Source of the DNA: Acidimicrobiaceae bacterium | GTDB taxonomy: Bacteria > Actinomycetota > Acidimicrobiia > Acidimicrobiales > Aldehydirespiratoraceae | Direction of reading: 5' to 3' | Length of the DNA stretch: 47,554 nt | Assembly (NCBI GenBank): GCA_009845995.1 | Contig: VXYK01000057.1 | Coordinates: 46,566 to 94,119 of the forward strand | Shown here: positions 31,971-41,698 of the stretch, in pieces | Numbering within the stretch: position 1 is the stretch's first letter | Layout of the letters: each line of letters opens with the position of its first letter | The notes under the pieces: generated by a model | What the model was told of the DNA's origin: nothing | What the model saw: the letters and a program-made list of their open reading frames with translations, nothing else | Databases searched by the model: none | Made by a program: the position numbers and the translations under genes

Positions 31971-32964
31971 TCACAGCGGGGATGATCCGCTGGCCATATG
32001 CGTTCAGCGTCTCATCTTTTTGATCATGCATCAGATAAATGGCGAATTGATCAACGCCGAGGTCGCTCAACTCGCGTAGGCGGTTGATGTGGTTTTCTTC
32101 GTCTCCGAGGATGCAAAATCGGTCTATGACCGCATCGGGAACGAATTCTGTGTGAACGGCCCCGGAGCGGCCGTGCTCCGCGTAGTCGTAGCCCTCGCGG
32201 CCTTTGATGTAGTCGGTCAAAGCAGAAGGAACCGCGTCGCTGGTGTCGCCGTAGCGTCCGACCAGATCGGCGACATGGTTGCCGACCATCCCTCCGAACC
32301 AGCGGCACTGATCTCGTTGATGGTCCAGATCGGAGCCAACGTAGGCAGGCGCAGCGACGCAAATATACAGATCGTCGGGATCTCGACCAGCCTCCGCGGC
32401 GGCTCTGCGAACAGCGGCGATGGTCCAAGCCGCGATCTGGGGATCGGCCAACTGCAGGATGAAACCGTCGGCCACGGTTCCGCAGAGATGAAGCGCCTTG
32501 GGACCATAGGCGGCCATCCACACGTCGAGTTTGCTGTCGCGGCTCCACGGAAAGTGCTGGGTAGTGCCGTTGTATTCGACTTCTTGTCCTTCGGCCAGAC
32601 CCTTGATCACCGCAATCGACTCTCCCAGAGTCGCGAGATTGATGGGTCTGTTGCCGATCACTCGCAGGGCCGAGTCTCCGCGGCCGATGCCGCAGACCGT
32701 GCGGTTGCCGAACATGTCGTTGAGCGTGGCGAACAGTGAAGCGGTGACGGTCCAGTCGCGAGTTCCGGGGTTGGTCACCATCGGTCCTACCATCATCTTG
32801 TTGGTCGCTGACAGCATTTGGCTGTAGATGACGAAAGGCTCCTGCCACAAGACATGGCTGTCGAACGTCCAGCCATGGTTGAAACCCAGAGTCTCGGCCC
32901 GCTGTGCCAGATCGACTACCCGCCAAGCGGGGGGATCAGTTTGTAGAACGACACCGAAGTCCAT
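31963..32964 (-). CDS. LLM-class (F420/FMN-type) flavin-dependent oxidoreductase
   Basis: A 333-residue luciferase-like TIM-barrel protein with LAQRAETLGFNHGWTFDSHVLW, MVGPMVTNPGTRDWTVTASLF, CGIGRGDSALRVIG and WMAAYGPKALHLCGTVADGF. It is like the F420-dependent oxidoreductases often found with hydantoinase-type genes. It lies between dihydropyrimidinase and the permease genes (21-bp gap, 8-bp overlap). No classic dihydropyrimidine dehydrogenase is present in the operon, so it may supply or process the ring substrate; that is inference. RutA is a distant LLM precedent for pyrimidine chemistry. Confidence 0.88.
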   Translation of the reverse strand: MDFGVVLQTDPPAWRVVDLAQRAETLGFNHGWTFDSHVLWQEPFVIYSQMLSATNKMMVGPMVTNPGTRDWTVTASLFATLNDMFGNRTVCGIGRGDSALRVIGNRPINLATLGESIAVIKGLAEGQEVEYNGTTQHFPWSRDSKLDVWMAAYGPKALHLCGTVADGFILQLADPQIAAWTIAAVRRAAAEAGRDPDDLYICVAAPAYVGSDLDHQRDQCRWFGGMVGNHVADLVGRYGDTSDAVPSALTDYIKGREGYDYAEHGRSGAVHTEFVPDAVIDRFCILGDEENHINRLRELSDLGVDQFAIYLMHDQKDETLNAYGQRIIPAVNG

Positions 32965-32985
32965 GAATGCTCCCAGATTCTGCGA

Positions 32986-34395
32986 CTACTGGAGGTATTG
33001 GCAGAGGCTGCGAGGAAGGTAGCGACCGTCGCCTTTGCGCCCCAGATACTGTCCGTTGTCCACGATCACCTTGCCCCGCGCTAGCACGGTGTCGACATGG
33101 CCGGTTACCTCGACTCCCTCATAGGCGGAGTGGTCCATGTTCATGTGGTGGTTGTCGACGCTGATTGTCCACACCTTGTTCGGGTCATAGATCACTATGT
33201 CGGCATCCGAACCAGCGGCGATGATGCCCTTGCGCGGATAGAGACCCATCATGCGGGCCGGTGTGGTGGCGCACAGTTCCACCCAGCGGGCGAGTCCGAT
33301 CTCGCCGGTGACCACGCCTTGGTAGATCATGTCCATGCGGTGTTCGACTCCGCCGATGCCGTTGGGGATGGCGCGGAAGTCATCCAGCCCGAGTTCTTTC
33401 TGCTCCTTCATGCAGAACGGACAGTGGTCGGTCGACACCACGGCCAGGTCGTTGCTGCGCAGCCCCCTCCACAGCTCTTGTTGGTGGTGTTCGTGATGTG
33501 ACCGCAGTGGTGTCGAGCAGACATAGGCGGCACCCTCGAAACCGGGTCGGTCAAGGTGCTCCTCCAAGCTGAAGTACAGGTATTGGGGGCAAGTCTCGGC
33601 AAACACGTTCATGTCCCGGTCGCGGGCGATGGCGACCTGCTCAAGAGCCTCGCGTGCGGACAGGTGCACAATGTAGAGCGGGGCAGCGCCCACCTTGGCC
33701 AGTTGGATGGCTCGGTGAGTGGCTTCGGACTCCAGCTCCTTGCGCCGCACGTAGCCGTGGTTCACCGGGCTGGTGTCGCCGCGCTCGAAGGCCTGCTCGG
33801 CCAACACGTCGATGGCCAGTCCGTTCTCGGCGTGCATCATGATGAGTCCGCCGTTGCCTGCGGCTTGTTGCATGGCTCGCAGGATCTGGCCGTCGTCAGA
33901 GAAGAATACGCCGGGGTAGGCCATGAACAGCTTGAAACTGGTGATGCCCTCGTCAACGAGTAGATCCATCTCTTTGAGGGAGTCGTTGGTGACGTCGCCG
34001 ATAATCATGTGGAACCCATAGTCCACGGCGCAGTTGCCCTCGGCTTTGGCCATCCACACATCAAGGCTGTCGCGGATGGCTTCGCCGTAGCGCTGGACCG
34101 CGAAGTCCACGATGGTGGTGGTGCCGCCCCAAGCCGCGGCCCGGGTGCCCGATTCGAAGTCGTCGGAGGCTTCGGTGCCTCCGAAGGGCAGCTCCATGTG
34201 GGTATGAACATCCACACCGCCTGGCACCACCAGCTTGCCGCTGGCGTCGATGACCTGAGCGCTTGCTTCGGCTGCCGTGGCAATGGCGCTTCCAGGTTGC
34301 AGGACTGCAGCTACCTGTTCTCCGTCGATCAGCACTTCGGCGGGAGCAGCCCCGGTGGAGGCGACCACGGTGCCTCCCTTGATCAGTGTCGTCAT
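32986..34395 (-). CDS. Dihydropyrimidinase / hydantoinase
   Basis: A 469-residue cyclic amidohydrolase from ATG 34395, which has a strong GGAGGAG site 7 nt upstream; the frame also opens at TTG 34410. Metal ligands are visible as H64-x-H66 (VDVHTHMELPF), the carboxylated Lys155 (SFKLFMAYPG), HAENG, VHLSAREAL and STDHCPFC. It opens dihydropyrimidine or hydantoin rings to N-carbamoyl amino acids. The upstream gene encodes the matching N-carbamoyl amidohydrolase. Confidence 0.94.
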   Translation of the reverse strand: MTTLIKGGTVVASTGAAPAEVLIDGEQVAAVLQPGSAIATAAEASAQVIDASGKLVVPGGVDVHTHMELPFGGTEASDDFESGTRAAAWGGTTTIVDFAVQRYGEAIRDSLDVWMAKAEGNCAVDYGFHMIIGDVTNDSLKEMDLLVDEGITSFKLFMAYPGVFFSDDGQILRAMQQAAGNGGLIMMHAENGLAIDVLAEQAFERGDTSPVNHGYVRRKELESEATHRAIQLAKVGAAPLYIVHLSAREALEQVAIARDRDMNVFAETCPQYLYFSLEEHLDRPGFEGAAYVCSTPLRSHHEHHQQELWRGLRSNDLAVVSTDHCPFCMKEQKELGLDDFRAIPNGIGGVEHRMDMIYQGVVTGEIGLARWVELCATTPARMMGLYPRKGIIAAGSDADIVIYDPNKVWTISVDNHHMNMDHSAYEGVEVTGHVDTVLARGKVIVDNGQYLGRKGDGRYLPRSLCQYLQ

Positions 34396-34428
34396 GTCGG
34401 TCTCCTCCAATAAATTTTGTCTAACGAC

Positions 34429-35271
34429 TCAGGGTGCTGTCAGCCCTCCGTACAGGTCGGGGCGGCGGTCGCGGTAGAACGCCCACTGGTCGCGGACCTC
34501 TGCGATTTGGGAGAGGTCCAACTCGCGCAGCACCAATTCTTCGGTTTGGTCCGAGGCGGCGCCATCGAGGATTTGGCCTCGTGGGGTGGCAAAGTAGGAC
34601 GTGCCATAAAAGTCGTTGTCGCCCAGGGGTTCGACCCCGACCCGATTGATGGCGCCCACGAAGTACATGTTGGCGACCGCTGCGGAAGTCTGTTCGAGTT
34701 GCCAGAGATAAGCCGAAAGCCCGCGGCTGGTAGCCGAAGGGTTGAAGACGATCTGCGCGCCGCCCAGCCCCAGGGCCCGCCAACCCTCGGGAAAGTGCCG
34801 GTCGTAGCAGATGTAGACGGCGACTTTACCGACTGCCGTGTCGAATACCGGGTAACCCAGATTTCCAGGGCGGAAATAGAACTTCTCCCAGAATCCCTTC
34901 ACCTGCGGGATATGGGTTTTGCGGTACTTGCCCAGGTAGGAACCGTCCGCGTCGATGACCGCAGCCGTGTTGTACAAGATTCCGGGCTGTTCCTCCTCGT
35001 ACATGGGCAACACGATCACCATTTCATGACGAGCGGCCAACTCTTGAAAGCGCTTCGTGGTCGGACCGTCGGGAATGGCCTCGGCGTATGAGTAGAACTC
35101 GGTGTCTTGGACCTGACAGAAATAGGGTCCGTAGAACAGCTCCTGAAAGCACATGACTTGAACGCCCGCGGCGGCGGCTTCCGCGACGTATTTCTCATGG
35201 GCCTCGATCATCGATTCTTTGTCGCCCGTCCAAGCTACTTGCACGATCGCTGCGTTCACTTTGTCAGCCAT
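34429..35271 (-). CDS. N-carbamoyl amidohydrolase (beta-ureidopropionase-like, nitrilase family)
   Basis: A 280-residue nitrilase-superfamily enzyme with the Glu-Lys-Cys triad: E44 (CFQELFYGPYF), K118 (YRKTHIP) and C155 (YICYDRHFPEG). It hydrolyses N-carbamoyl-beta-alanine or similar to the amino acid, CO2 and ammonia. It is first in the operon, 33 bp before dihydropyrimidinase. Together the two enzymes perform the last two steps of reductive pyrimidine breakdown. Confidence 0.92.
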   Translation of the reverse strand: MADKVNAAIVQVAWTGDKESMIEAHEKYVAEAAAAGVQVMCFQELFYGPYFCQVQDTEFYSYAEAIPDGPTTKRFQELAARHEMVIVLPMYEEEQPGILYNTAAVIDADGSYLGKYRKTHIPQVKGFWEKFYFRPGNLGYPVFDTAVGKVAVYICYDRHFPEGWRALGLGGAQIVFNPSATSRGLSAYLWQLEQTSAAVANMYFVGAINRVGVEPLGDNDFYGTSYFATPRGQILDGAASDQTEELVLRELDLSQIAEVRDQWAFYRDRRPDLYGGLTAP

Positions 35272-35411
35272 TGCCCTCTCCCTTCGCCCGCATTTTCTCC
35301 AGCTTTTCCCTCGTCGGTGCGGCAGCCGACCTTGGCCTCCATAGCGGATTCGCAGAAGTTACTGTAGTTCAAGTTTTGGATCCGTTCCTTAGCTACCGCG
35401 GTGTTGTTGCC

Positions 35412-35867
35412 TCAGTCGCCCATTGCCTCGGCGGCCCGGCGGGCGAGTTCGTCATGGTCCAATTCCTCCACACGGGAGGCGACGCCCCAGCGGTGTCCCC
35501 AGGGATCGAGGAACTGCCCGGCGCGGTCGCCGTAGAATTGCTCTGAAACCGGGCGCAACTCGGTTGCCCCCGCCGCCAACGCGGCTGCGAAAGTCGCGTC
35601 CACATCCTCCACATAGACGTTCAGCGACACTGCTGTCCCGCCCAGAGTCTTGGGGCCGACCACTCCTATTTCGGCGTACTCGTCGGAGATCATCACCAGT
35701 GAGTCGTCAAACTCCAACTCGGCATGTCCTACCTTGCCTCCGTCTGAAATACGCATCCGTTCGGTGGCACCGAGCACCTTCGTATAGAACGCGATGGCAT
35801 CGTTCGCTCCGTCGACGCAGAGTGCGGGAGTCAATTTCGGGTAGTCGTCTGGAATCGGATTGGTCAT
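35412..35867 (-). CDS. VOC-family (PhnB/glyoxalase-like) protein
   Basis: A 151-residue VOC protein: PALCVDGANDAIAFYTKVLGA, GHAELEFDDSLVMISDE, SLNVYVEDVDATFAAALAAGA and GDRAGQFLDPWGHRWGVASR. This arrangement is typical of the PhnB-like subgroup. Substrate unknown. It lies 140 bp upstream of the pyrimidine operon on the same strand, but nothing shows that they share a transcript. Confidence 0.87.
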   Translation of the reverse strand: MTNPIPDDYPKLTPALCVDGANDAIAFYTKVLGATERMRISDGGKVGHAELEFDDSLVMISDEYAEIGVVGPKTLGGTAVSLNVYVEDVDATFAAALAAGATELRPVSEQFYGDRAGQFLDPWGHRWGVASRVEELDHDELARRAAEAMGD

Positions 35868-35998
35868 GGGCTATTTTCCTTTTGTTGGGGATTGAGGTTG
35901 AGGATTGAGGTTGGGCCTTGAGAGTGGGCATTGAGCAGACAAGTGAAGACCGATAGTATCCGCGGCTATTCGTCGATGGATAGCGATACGGGGGATCA

Positions 35999-37162
35999 GT
36001 GCCAGACGCGAAGAGTACGGGACTCGAACTCTTGGCCGCCGCGGGTGTAACTGTCGGTGGCGATGCCCCGCACGATATTCATATTCACGATGATCGGCTC
36101 TGGTCGCGCATTCTCAGAGATCGGGAACTGGGTTTGGGCGAGGCGTACATGGATGGTTGGTGGGAGGCCAACCGACTCGACGAATTCCTGACCGTCGTCC
36201 AGACAGCCGATCTTCGATCAATGGTGACACCGAGTCCCCAATTGCTGGTGCTGGGGGTCAAGGCCACGATCATGAACCAGCAGTCGAAGGCAAGGGCGCG
36301 CCGCAACGCACAGGCCCATTACAACATCGGCAACGACTTGTACGAGCGAATGCTCGACAAGCGAATGATCTACTCGTGTGCCTATTGGCGTGACATCGCC
36401 GAAGACGAAGATCCCGACTCAGAAAGACCGGCCGGGGCAGACAGCACCGCTCTGGATCGGGCCCAAGAGGCCAAGCTGGATCTCATTTGCCGAAAATTGG
36501 GTCTTGAACCAGGCATGACGCTGCTTGACATTGGCTGCGGCTGGGGTGGTTTCGCGCAGTTCGCGGCAGAGCGATATCAGGTTGAGGTGACAGGAATATC
36601 CCCAGCTGAAGAGCAGATAACCCGCGCGAGGCAACGTTGCAGCGGTCTGCCGGTGAGAATCGTGCGAGCCGACTATCGCGATCTCGACGGCACCTATGAC
36701 CGCATCACCTCGATTGGAATGATGGAGCATGTGGGGCCGAAGAACCTGCCGACCTTCTTCGACAAGTGCCGCGACCTCCTGAACCCCGACGGGATGATGC
36801 TGCACCACACCATCGGCTCGAACGACTGGCGAACGTCGGGTGATCCTTGGTTCGATCGGTACATCTTTCCGGGTGGTGTGTTGCCCTCGCTCGGCCAGAT
36901 CGCCAAGGCCGCGCATTCCCACTGGACGATCGAAGACGTCCACAACTTCGGTCCGTACTACACCCGCACCTTGTTGGCCTGGGACGCCAACATTTCGTCT
37001 CGTTGGCATGAGGTCCCGCACTACGACGAACGTTTCCGGCGGATGTGGCACTACTACTTGATGAGTTCGGCAGCGGGCTTTCGAGCGCGCGCCATCCAGC
37101 TCTGGCAGATCGTGTTCACTCGATCAAAACGCGGGCTGCCCATTTGGACGCCCGTGCGCTGA
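35999..37162 (+). CDS. cfa: Cyclopropane-fatty-acyl-phospholipid synthase
   Basis: A 387-residue SAM-dependent enzyme that adds methylene to unsaturated acyl chains of membrane phospholipids. It has an N-terminal lipid-binding part (LGLGEAYMDGWWEANRLDEF), NAQAHYNIGNDLYERMLD, the SAM motif LLDIGCGWGGFAQFAAERY and GMMEHVGPKNLPTFF. GTG 35999 follows GGGGGATCA; TAGTAT at 35954-35959 may be the -10. The upstream spacer has a run of degenerate GATTGAGGTT repeats (about 35886-35930). Confidence 0.93.
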   Translation: MPDAKSTGLELLAAAGVTVGGDAPHDIHIHDDRLWSRILRDRELGLGEAYMDGWWEANRLDEFLTVVQTADLRSMVTPSPQLLVLGVKATIMNQQSKARARRNAQAHYNIGNDLYERMLDKRMIYSCAYWRDIAEDEDPDSERPAGADSTALDRAQEAKLDLICRKLGLEPGMTLLDIGCGWGGFAQFAAERYQVEVTGISPAEEQITRARQRCSGLPVRIVRADYRDLDGTYDRITSIGMMEHVGPKNLPTFFDKCRDLLNPDGMMLHHTIGSNDWRTSGDPWFDRYIFPGGVLPSLGQIAKAAHSHWTIEDVHNFGPYYTRTLLAWDANISSRWHEVPHYDERFRRMWHYYLMSSAAGFRARAIQLWQIVFTRSKRGLPIWTPVR

Positions 37163-37188
37163 GGCTGCGCCTTGGATTTGAAGCAGCC

Positions 37189-38499
37189 TTAGAACTGCTG
37201 CTCTTCGGTGCTGCCCTTGAGTGCCAGAGTTGACGCTTTGCCACCGGAGATCACCGTTGCCACATCATCGAAGTAACCCGCCCCGACCTCGCGTTGGTGG
37301 CGTGTGGCCGTGTAGCCCTCGCCTTCCATGCCGAATTCACGTTGCTGCAACGCGACATAGGCCGACATGTCTGAAGAGTTGTAGCCCTGCGCCAACTCGA
37401 AGGCCGAGGCGTTGAGGGCATGCCATCCGGCGAGCGTGATGAACTGGAATGCATAGCCCATTGAGCCCAACTCCTTTTGGAACTTGGCGATCGTCGAGTC
37501 ATCCAGGGCTGCGGACCAGTTGAACGACGGAGAGCAGTTGTAGGCCAACAGCTTGTCGGGATACTCCGCGTGGATTGCTTCGGCGAACTGCCGTGCTTCG
37601 TTGAGATCGGGTGTTGAGGTCTCGCACCAGATCAGGTCGCAGTAAGGGGCGTATGCGAGGCTGCGTTTGATTGGGGTTGCCATACCTGGCTCGGTGTAGA
37701 AGAAACCTTCCGAAGAGCGGTCGCCGGTGAGGAACTCGCGATCCCGCTCATCAACATCGCTGGTGATGAGGTTGGCACCGAGCGCGTCGGTACGAGCAAC
37801 AATGATCGTGTCGACCCCGACCACATCTGCAGCCAGACGAGCGGCACTCAGAGTTGAAATGTGCTGTTGGGTGGGAATCAGCACCTTTCCGCCCATGTGC
37901 CCGCATTTTTTGGCGGAACTCAACTGGTCTTCCCAATGGACCCCGGCGGCGCCTGCCTCGATCATCGACTTCATCAGCTCAAAAGCGTTGAGCGGGCCGC
38001 CGAAGCCGGCTTCTGCGTCCGCCACGATCGGCAGCAGGTAGTCCACATCGGGGGAACCAGACGTCTCGGACCATTCGATCTGATCCGCGCGCCGCAAAGC
38101 GTTGTTGATCCGAGCCACGACCGAAGGCACCGAATTCGACGGGTACAGCGACTGGTCGGGATAGACATGGCCCGAGAGGTTCGCGTCGCCCGCGACCTGC
38201 CAGCCCGACAGGTAGATGGCAGGGAGACCGGCTTTGGCGTATTGAATGGCCTGGCCACCGGTCATGGCACCGAGGGCGTGTACATAGTCCATCGTCTGAA
38301 GCCGGTGCCACAGCTTTGCTGATCCCTGTCTGGCCAGCGTCAGTTCAGGGGTTACCGAGCCGCGTAGGCGCACGACATCCGCGGCTGTGTAGTCGCGGGT
38401 CAGTCCGGCCCAACGTTCGTTGGCAGCCCAGTCCGCACCGAGGGCTGTCACCTGTTCGTCGAAGCTGGGGTTCGTGGCCTTTGCCGGGTTGCCAGTCAT
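37189..38499 (-). CDS. aceA: Isocitrate lyase
   Basis: A 436-residue isocitrate lyase that splits isocitrate to glyoxylate and succinate. ATG 38499 follows AGGAGAGATC; the longer frame to 38736 lies in the malate synthase gene and is rejected. The catalytic loop K197-KCGH201 ([11 protein letters not shown], catalytic Cys199), [20 protein letters not shown] and the [12 protein letters not shown] metal site are intact. It lies 58 bp after aceB on the same strand; CTTTGTGTTTGC (38524-38535) in that gap resembles an A/T-rich RamB-type site, weakly. Confidence 0.96.
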   Translation of the reverse strand: MTGNPAKATNPSFDEQVTALGADWAANERWAGLTRDYTAADVVRLRGSVTPELTLARQGSAKLWHRLQTMDYVHALGAMTGGQAIQYAKAGLPAIYLSGWQVAGDANLSGHVYPDQSLYPSNSVPSVVARINNALRRADQIEWSETSGSPDVDYLLPIVADAEAGFGGPLNAFELMKSMIEAGAAGVHWEDQLSSAKKCGHMGGKVLIPTQQHISTLSAARLAADVVGVDTIIVARTDALGANLITSDVDERDREFLTGDRSSEGFFYTEPGMATPIKRSLAYAPYCDLIWCETSTPDLNEARQFAEAIHAEYPDKLLAYNCSPSFNWSAALDDSTIAKFQKELGSMGYAFQFITLAGWHALNASAFELAQGYNSSDMSAYVALQQREFGMEGEGYTATRHQREVGAGYFDDVATVISGGKASTLALKGSTEEQQF

Positions 38500-38557
38500 C
38501 TGATCTCTCCTGTCTCTTCTGATCTTTGTGTTTGCGTTCGTGCAGCGAATTGTCAGT

Positions 38558-40114
38558 TCACAACAGTCGGTAGGCCTCTGTGGTGAGGAACTCGTGGTAG
38601 TCGTCGGTTGTGGTGAGCTTCTGAAGCAGTTCACGTGCTTCGACGAAGCGTCCAGCCGCCCAAGCTGCCTCACCGAGTTCAGTGCGCAGCAGTTCCGTCT
38701 CGTCATCGATGAGATGCTCCAACAGCCCGCGGTCAAGAGTCAGTCCGTTCGATAGTTGCACCTGGTGATGGCACCACTGCCACAGTTGTGCTCGACAAAC
38801 CTCTGCCATGGCAGTGTCTTCGAGGTGGTCGTCGATCGGAACGGCCGCGTTGCCGACGAGCCATTCGCCGAGATAGCGGATCACGATGCGAATGTTGGTG
38901 CGGACGCCGCCCTCGGAGACCGAGCCGCGGGTGGAGGACACAGCGAGCAGGTCTCCGGCTGTGACGTAGACGTCGTCTCGTTGGCGTTCAACTTGGTTCG
39001 GTCTGTTGCCCAGCACCTTGTCGAACTCAACGACGGCTGTGGGAACGATCTGGGGCACCGCTATTCGGGTTCCGTCGAAGCCGTCTCCCGCTTCGCGTCG
39101 TTTGTCCGCCGCAACCTTGCGCAACGCGCCCGCCGTGCGCGTCGGGTCATCGGCATCGGGAATGACCCCCGACATGCCGCCTATGGCGTGGGCACGGCGA
39201 CGATGACAGGTCGATACCAACAACTCGGTGAAAGCTCGCATGAACGGAGTCTTGACCGTTATCTGGTCGCGGTCCGGAAGCAGGAAATCACCGTTGTTCC
39301 GAAAGGTCTTGGCGACGCTGAAGAGATAGTCCCAGTTGCCGGTGTGGAGGCCGGTGATGTGGTCACGCAATTCGAACAGGATTTCGTCCATATCGAAGGC
39401 TGCCAGGATGGTCTCGACCAGCACCGTCACCCGGATGGTGCCGCGTTGCAGATCGAACCGGTCCTCTGTGTAGTCGAACACTTGGTTCCAGAGGCGGGCG
39501 TCCGCTTGGCCTTCCAGCTTCGGGAGATAGAAGTACGGCCCGCTGCCGCGTTCGATCGCGGTGTTGAAATTATGGAAGAAGCAAAGCCCGAAGTCGGCCA
39601 GCGCTGCCGAGATCGGCTGACCGTCGACGGTTATGTGCGACTCGTCGAGATGCCATGCCCGGGTACGTACCATGAGGGTGGCTGACTGATCGTCGAGGTC
39701 TGTCAACTCGCCTGCGTACGCCGCTTTGACGTTGGCCTGGCCGGTAAGAATGTTGTGCCAGGTGGGTGATGTCGCATCTTCGAAGTCAGCCATGAAGACT
39801 TTGGCCCCCGAATTGAGGGCTTGGATCATGAACTCGGCGGTGACCGGGCCGGTGACCTCGGTGCGGCGGTCAGCGAGGTCCGGCGGGGGAGGAGCGATAC
39901 CCCACTCGCCTGAGCGAATGTGCGCTGTTTCGGGCCGGAAGGTTGGAAGGTCGCCGGCGTCGATTCGTTGTTGGCGGATGACTCTGTCTGCCAGCAGTCT
40001 TTGTCTCTCTGACTCGAAATTGTGGTGCAGGTCTGAGAGGAAGTCGGCTGCTTGCGCGGTCACGATCACGTCGGCCAAAGGGTGCGGCGTTACGGCGCAG
40101 CGAGGCAGTGTCAT
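38558..40114 (-). CDS. aceB: Malate synthase A
   Basis: A 518-residue malate synthase A that condenses glyoxylate with acetyl-CoA. It has [61 protein letters not shown] and the catalytic [18 protein letters not shown] region. ATG 40114 is preferred; GTG 40120 adds two residues. With aceA it forms the glyoxylate shunt, allowing growth on acetate or fatty acids. The divergent regulator gene starts 105 bp away. Confidence 0.95.
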   Translation of the reverse strand: MTLPRCAVTPHPLADVIVTAQAADFLSDLHHNFESERQRLLADRVIRQQRIDAGDLPTFRPETAHIRSGEWGIAPPPPDLADRRTEVTGPVTAEFMIQALNSGAKVFMADFEDATSPTWHNILTGQANVKAAYAGELTDLDDQSATLMVRTRAWHLDESHITVDGQPISAALADFGLCFFHNFNTAIERGSGPYFYLPKLEGQADARLWNQVFDYTEDRFDLQRGTIRVTVLVETILAAFDMDEILFELRDHITGLHTGNWDYLFSVAKTFRNNGDFLLPDRDQITVKTPFMRAFTELLVSTCHRRRAHAIGGMSGVIPDADDPTRTAGALRKVAADKRREAGDGFDGTRIAVPQIVPTAVVEFDKVLGNRPNQVERQRDDVYVTAGDLLAVSSTRGSVSEGGVRTNIRIVIRYLGEWLVGNAAVPIDDHLEDTAMAEVCRAQLWQWCHHQVQLSNGLTLDRGLLEHLIDDETELLRTELGEAAWAAGRFVEARELLQKLTTTDDYHEFLTTEAYRLL

Positions 40115-40142
40115 TACCACAATTCAGTATGAGTTGGCAGGA

Positions 40143-40174
40143 CATAATTATGCCAGAAATATTGTTCTAATATT
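40143..40174. promoter_or_regulatory. AT-rich aceB/ramB divergent promoter region
   Basis: The 105 bp between aceB and the regulator are strikingly AT-rich for this window. They contain a 10-bp palindrome CATAATTATG (40143-40152), flanked by TGGCA and TGCCA, and paired AATATT boxes (40158-40163, 40169-40174). Both divergent promoters must lie here; I cannot assign single -10/-35 boxes with confidence. Confidence 0.4.
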
Positions 40175-40201
40175 CGTGTATGAGTTTGTGATTATCAGAA
40201 A

Positions 40202-40228
40202 ATCTGCCATTCTTGTGCAATGGCAGAT
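40202..40228. promoter_or_regulatory. 27-bp operator-like palindrome over the regulator's start codon
   Basis: ATCTGCCATT (40202-40211) and AATGGCAGAT (40219-40228) are perfect 10-bp inverted arms with a 7-bp centre CTTGTGC. The right arm includes ATG 40220. A dimeric HTH protein bound here would block its own translation start or promoter, so autoregulation by the RamB-like protein is the natural inference. Confidence 0.6.
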
Positions 40229-41698
40229 CAATTCGACCTACTCGTTCTGGGCAGCAGAGTGCGCCATGCACGTCGACGCGCCGGCGTCACGCTCGCCGAA
40301 GTCAGCGAAGCCGTTAACCGCCCGGCTCCGTATCTGTCGCAGCTCGAAACCGGCAAGGTCGAACCGAAGCTCCGACTCCTCGGCGAACTCGCGGAGATAC
40401 TCGGTACGACAACGGCGGATTTTCTTTCGCCGGACCCCCCGAACCGTCGCGCATTTCTGGAGATCTCTCTGGCACGTGCCCAAAGCGACCCTGCCTATCA
40501 GGCACTCGGGTTGCCGCACCTGAAACCTTCAGCCAAGGTCGCCAACGATGTCTTGGAGCATCTCGTTGCGCTCTGGAACGAACTGAGTCACCAGAACAGC
40601 CAGCCGCAACAGGAGCCCTCGACTGAGGCCCGTTTCGCCGACATCGCTAGATCGGCCAACATCGCGCTGCGGGCCGAAATGCGCGAACGAGCCAATCACT
40701 ATCCCGAAATCGAAGCAATCGCCGCGCAAGCGCTAGCCGATGCCAACTACCCCGGAACCGGACCGATCAGCGAGAGAGTTCTTACCGAACTTGTGGCCAA
40801 CCAGGGATTCACGATCGAACGGGTCCGGGCAATGCCCCCGACCGCTCGCAGCATCACCGACACCCGCGACAAGATCATCTTCATACCCGACCGAGGCGGA
40901 CTCAAGATCCGCGAGGCTCGATCCGTGGTGCTGCAGACGCTTGGACATTTCGCGCTTGAACACAACGACACCAGCGACTTCGCCGAATACCTTCGTCAAC
41001 GCATTGAGTCCAACTATTTCGCGGCGGCGATTCTCGCCCCGGAAGGACCGGCGGTCGACTTCCTTCGTGAAGCTCAAGCCGATGACGATATTTCCGTAGA
41101 AGACCTCAAGGAGATCTTCTACATCTCATATGAGATGGCCGCCCACCGCTTCACCAATCTCGCCACGCGTCACCTGAGCATCCCCTGCCACTTCCTGCGC
41201 ACGGACAGGGAAGGCGTGATCAACAAGGCCTACGAGAACGATGGGATCCGGTTCCCGGCGGCACCCGATGGTGGTCTCGAGGGGCAACGGGTGCCACGCC
41301 AGTGGGGGAGCCGCCAAGCATGGAACGCTTCGGGGAGCTTTTTGCTGCACAGCCAATTCACCGTCACCAACGGCGGGGAGTACTTCTGCACCACGTATAT
41401 CGAGACAGAAACGGATCGCTGGCCCCACGCCATCACTCTGGGCACGCCGGCCGAGCACGCGCACTATTTCCGCGGATCAGACACGCTTCGCAAGGAATAT
41501 GCGCGAGACCGTGAGATCGAGCCGGACCCAGCCCTGGTGAACGAATGGAAGGACATAACTTGGCCGTCGGCCGCGGAACGCAGCCATGTGCTATCCGCCC
41601 TTCCGCCCTCAGATCTCGAATTCAGTCCGTTCCCGGGAATCGACCTGCTCGACGTGTACAGATTTCTAGAGCGTCAACGGCGCAGCCGGCGACCTTAA
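40220..41698 (+). CDS. ramB: RamB-like HTH regulator of acetate/glyoxylate metabolism
   Basis: A 492-residue regulator. Residues 10-65 form an XRE-type helix-turn-helix (VRHARRRAGVTLAEVSEAVN, PYLSQLETGKVEPKLRLLGEL). An ImmA/IrrE-like segment follows (VVLQTLGHFALEHND), in which the HExxH zinc motif is degenerate. The C-terminal third is the DUF2083 domain with SIPCHFLRTDREGVINKAYENDGIRFP. This architecture is that of RamB, which represses aceA/aceB in Corynebacterium and controls icl1 in Mycobacterium. Its position divergent to aceB-aceA supports the same role. Confidence 0.88.
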   Translation: MADQFDLLVLGSRVRHARRRAGVTLAEVSEAVNRPAPYLSQLETGKVEPKLRLLGELAEILGTTTADFLSPDPPNRRAFLEISLARAQSDPAYQALGLPHLKPSAKVANDVLEHLVALWNELSHQNSQPQQEPSTEARFADIARSANIALRAEMRERANHYPEIEAIAAQALADANYPGTGPISERVLTELVANQGFTIERVRAMPPTARSITDTRDKIIFIPDRGGLKIREARSVVLQTLGHFALEHNDTSDFAEYLRQRIESNYFAAAILAPEGPAVDFLREAQADDDISVEDLKEIFYISYEMAAHRFTNLATRHLSIPCHFLRTDREGVINKAYENDGIRFPAAPDGGLEGQRVPRQWGSRQAWNASGSFLLHSQFTVTNGGEYFCTTYIETETDRWPHAITLGTPAEHAHYFRGSDTLRKEYARDREIEPDPALVNEWKDITWPSAAERSHVLSALPPSDLEFSPFPGIDLLDVYRFLERQRRSRRP

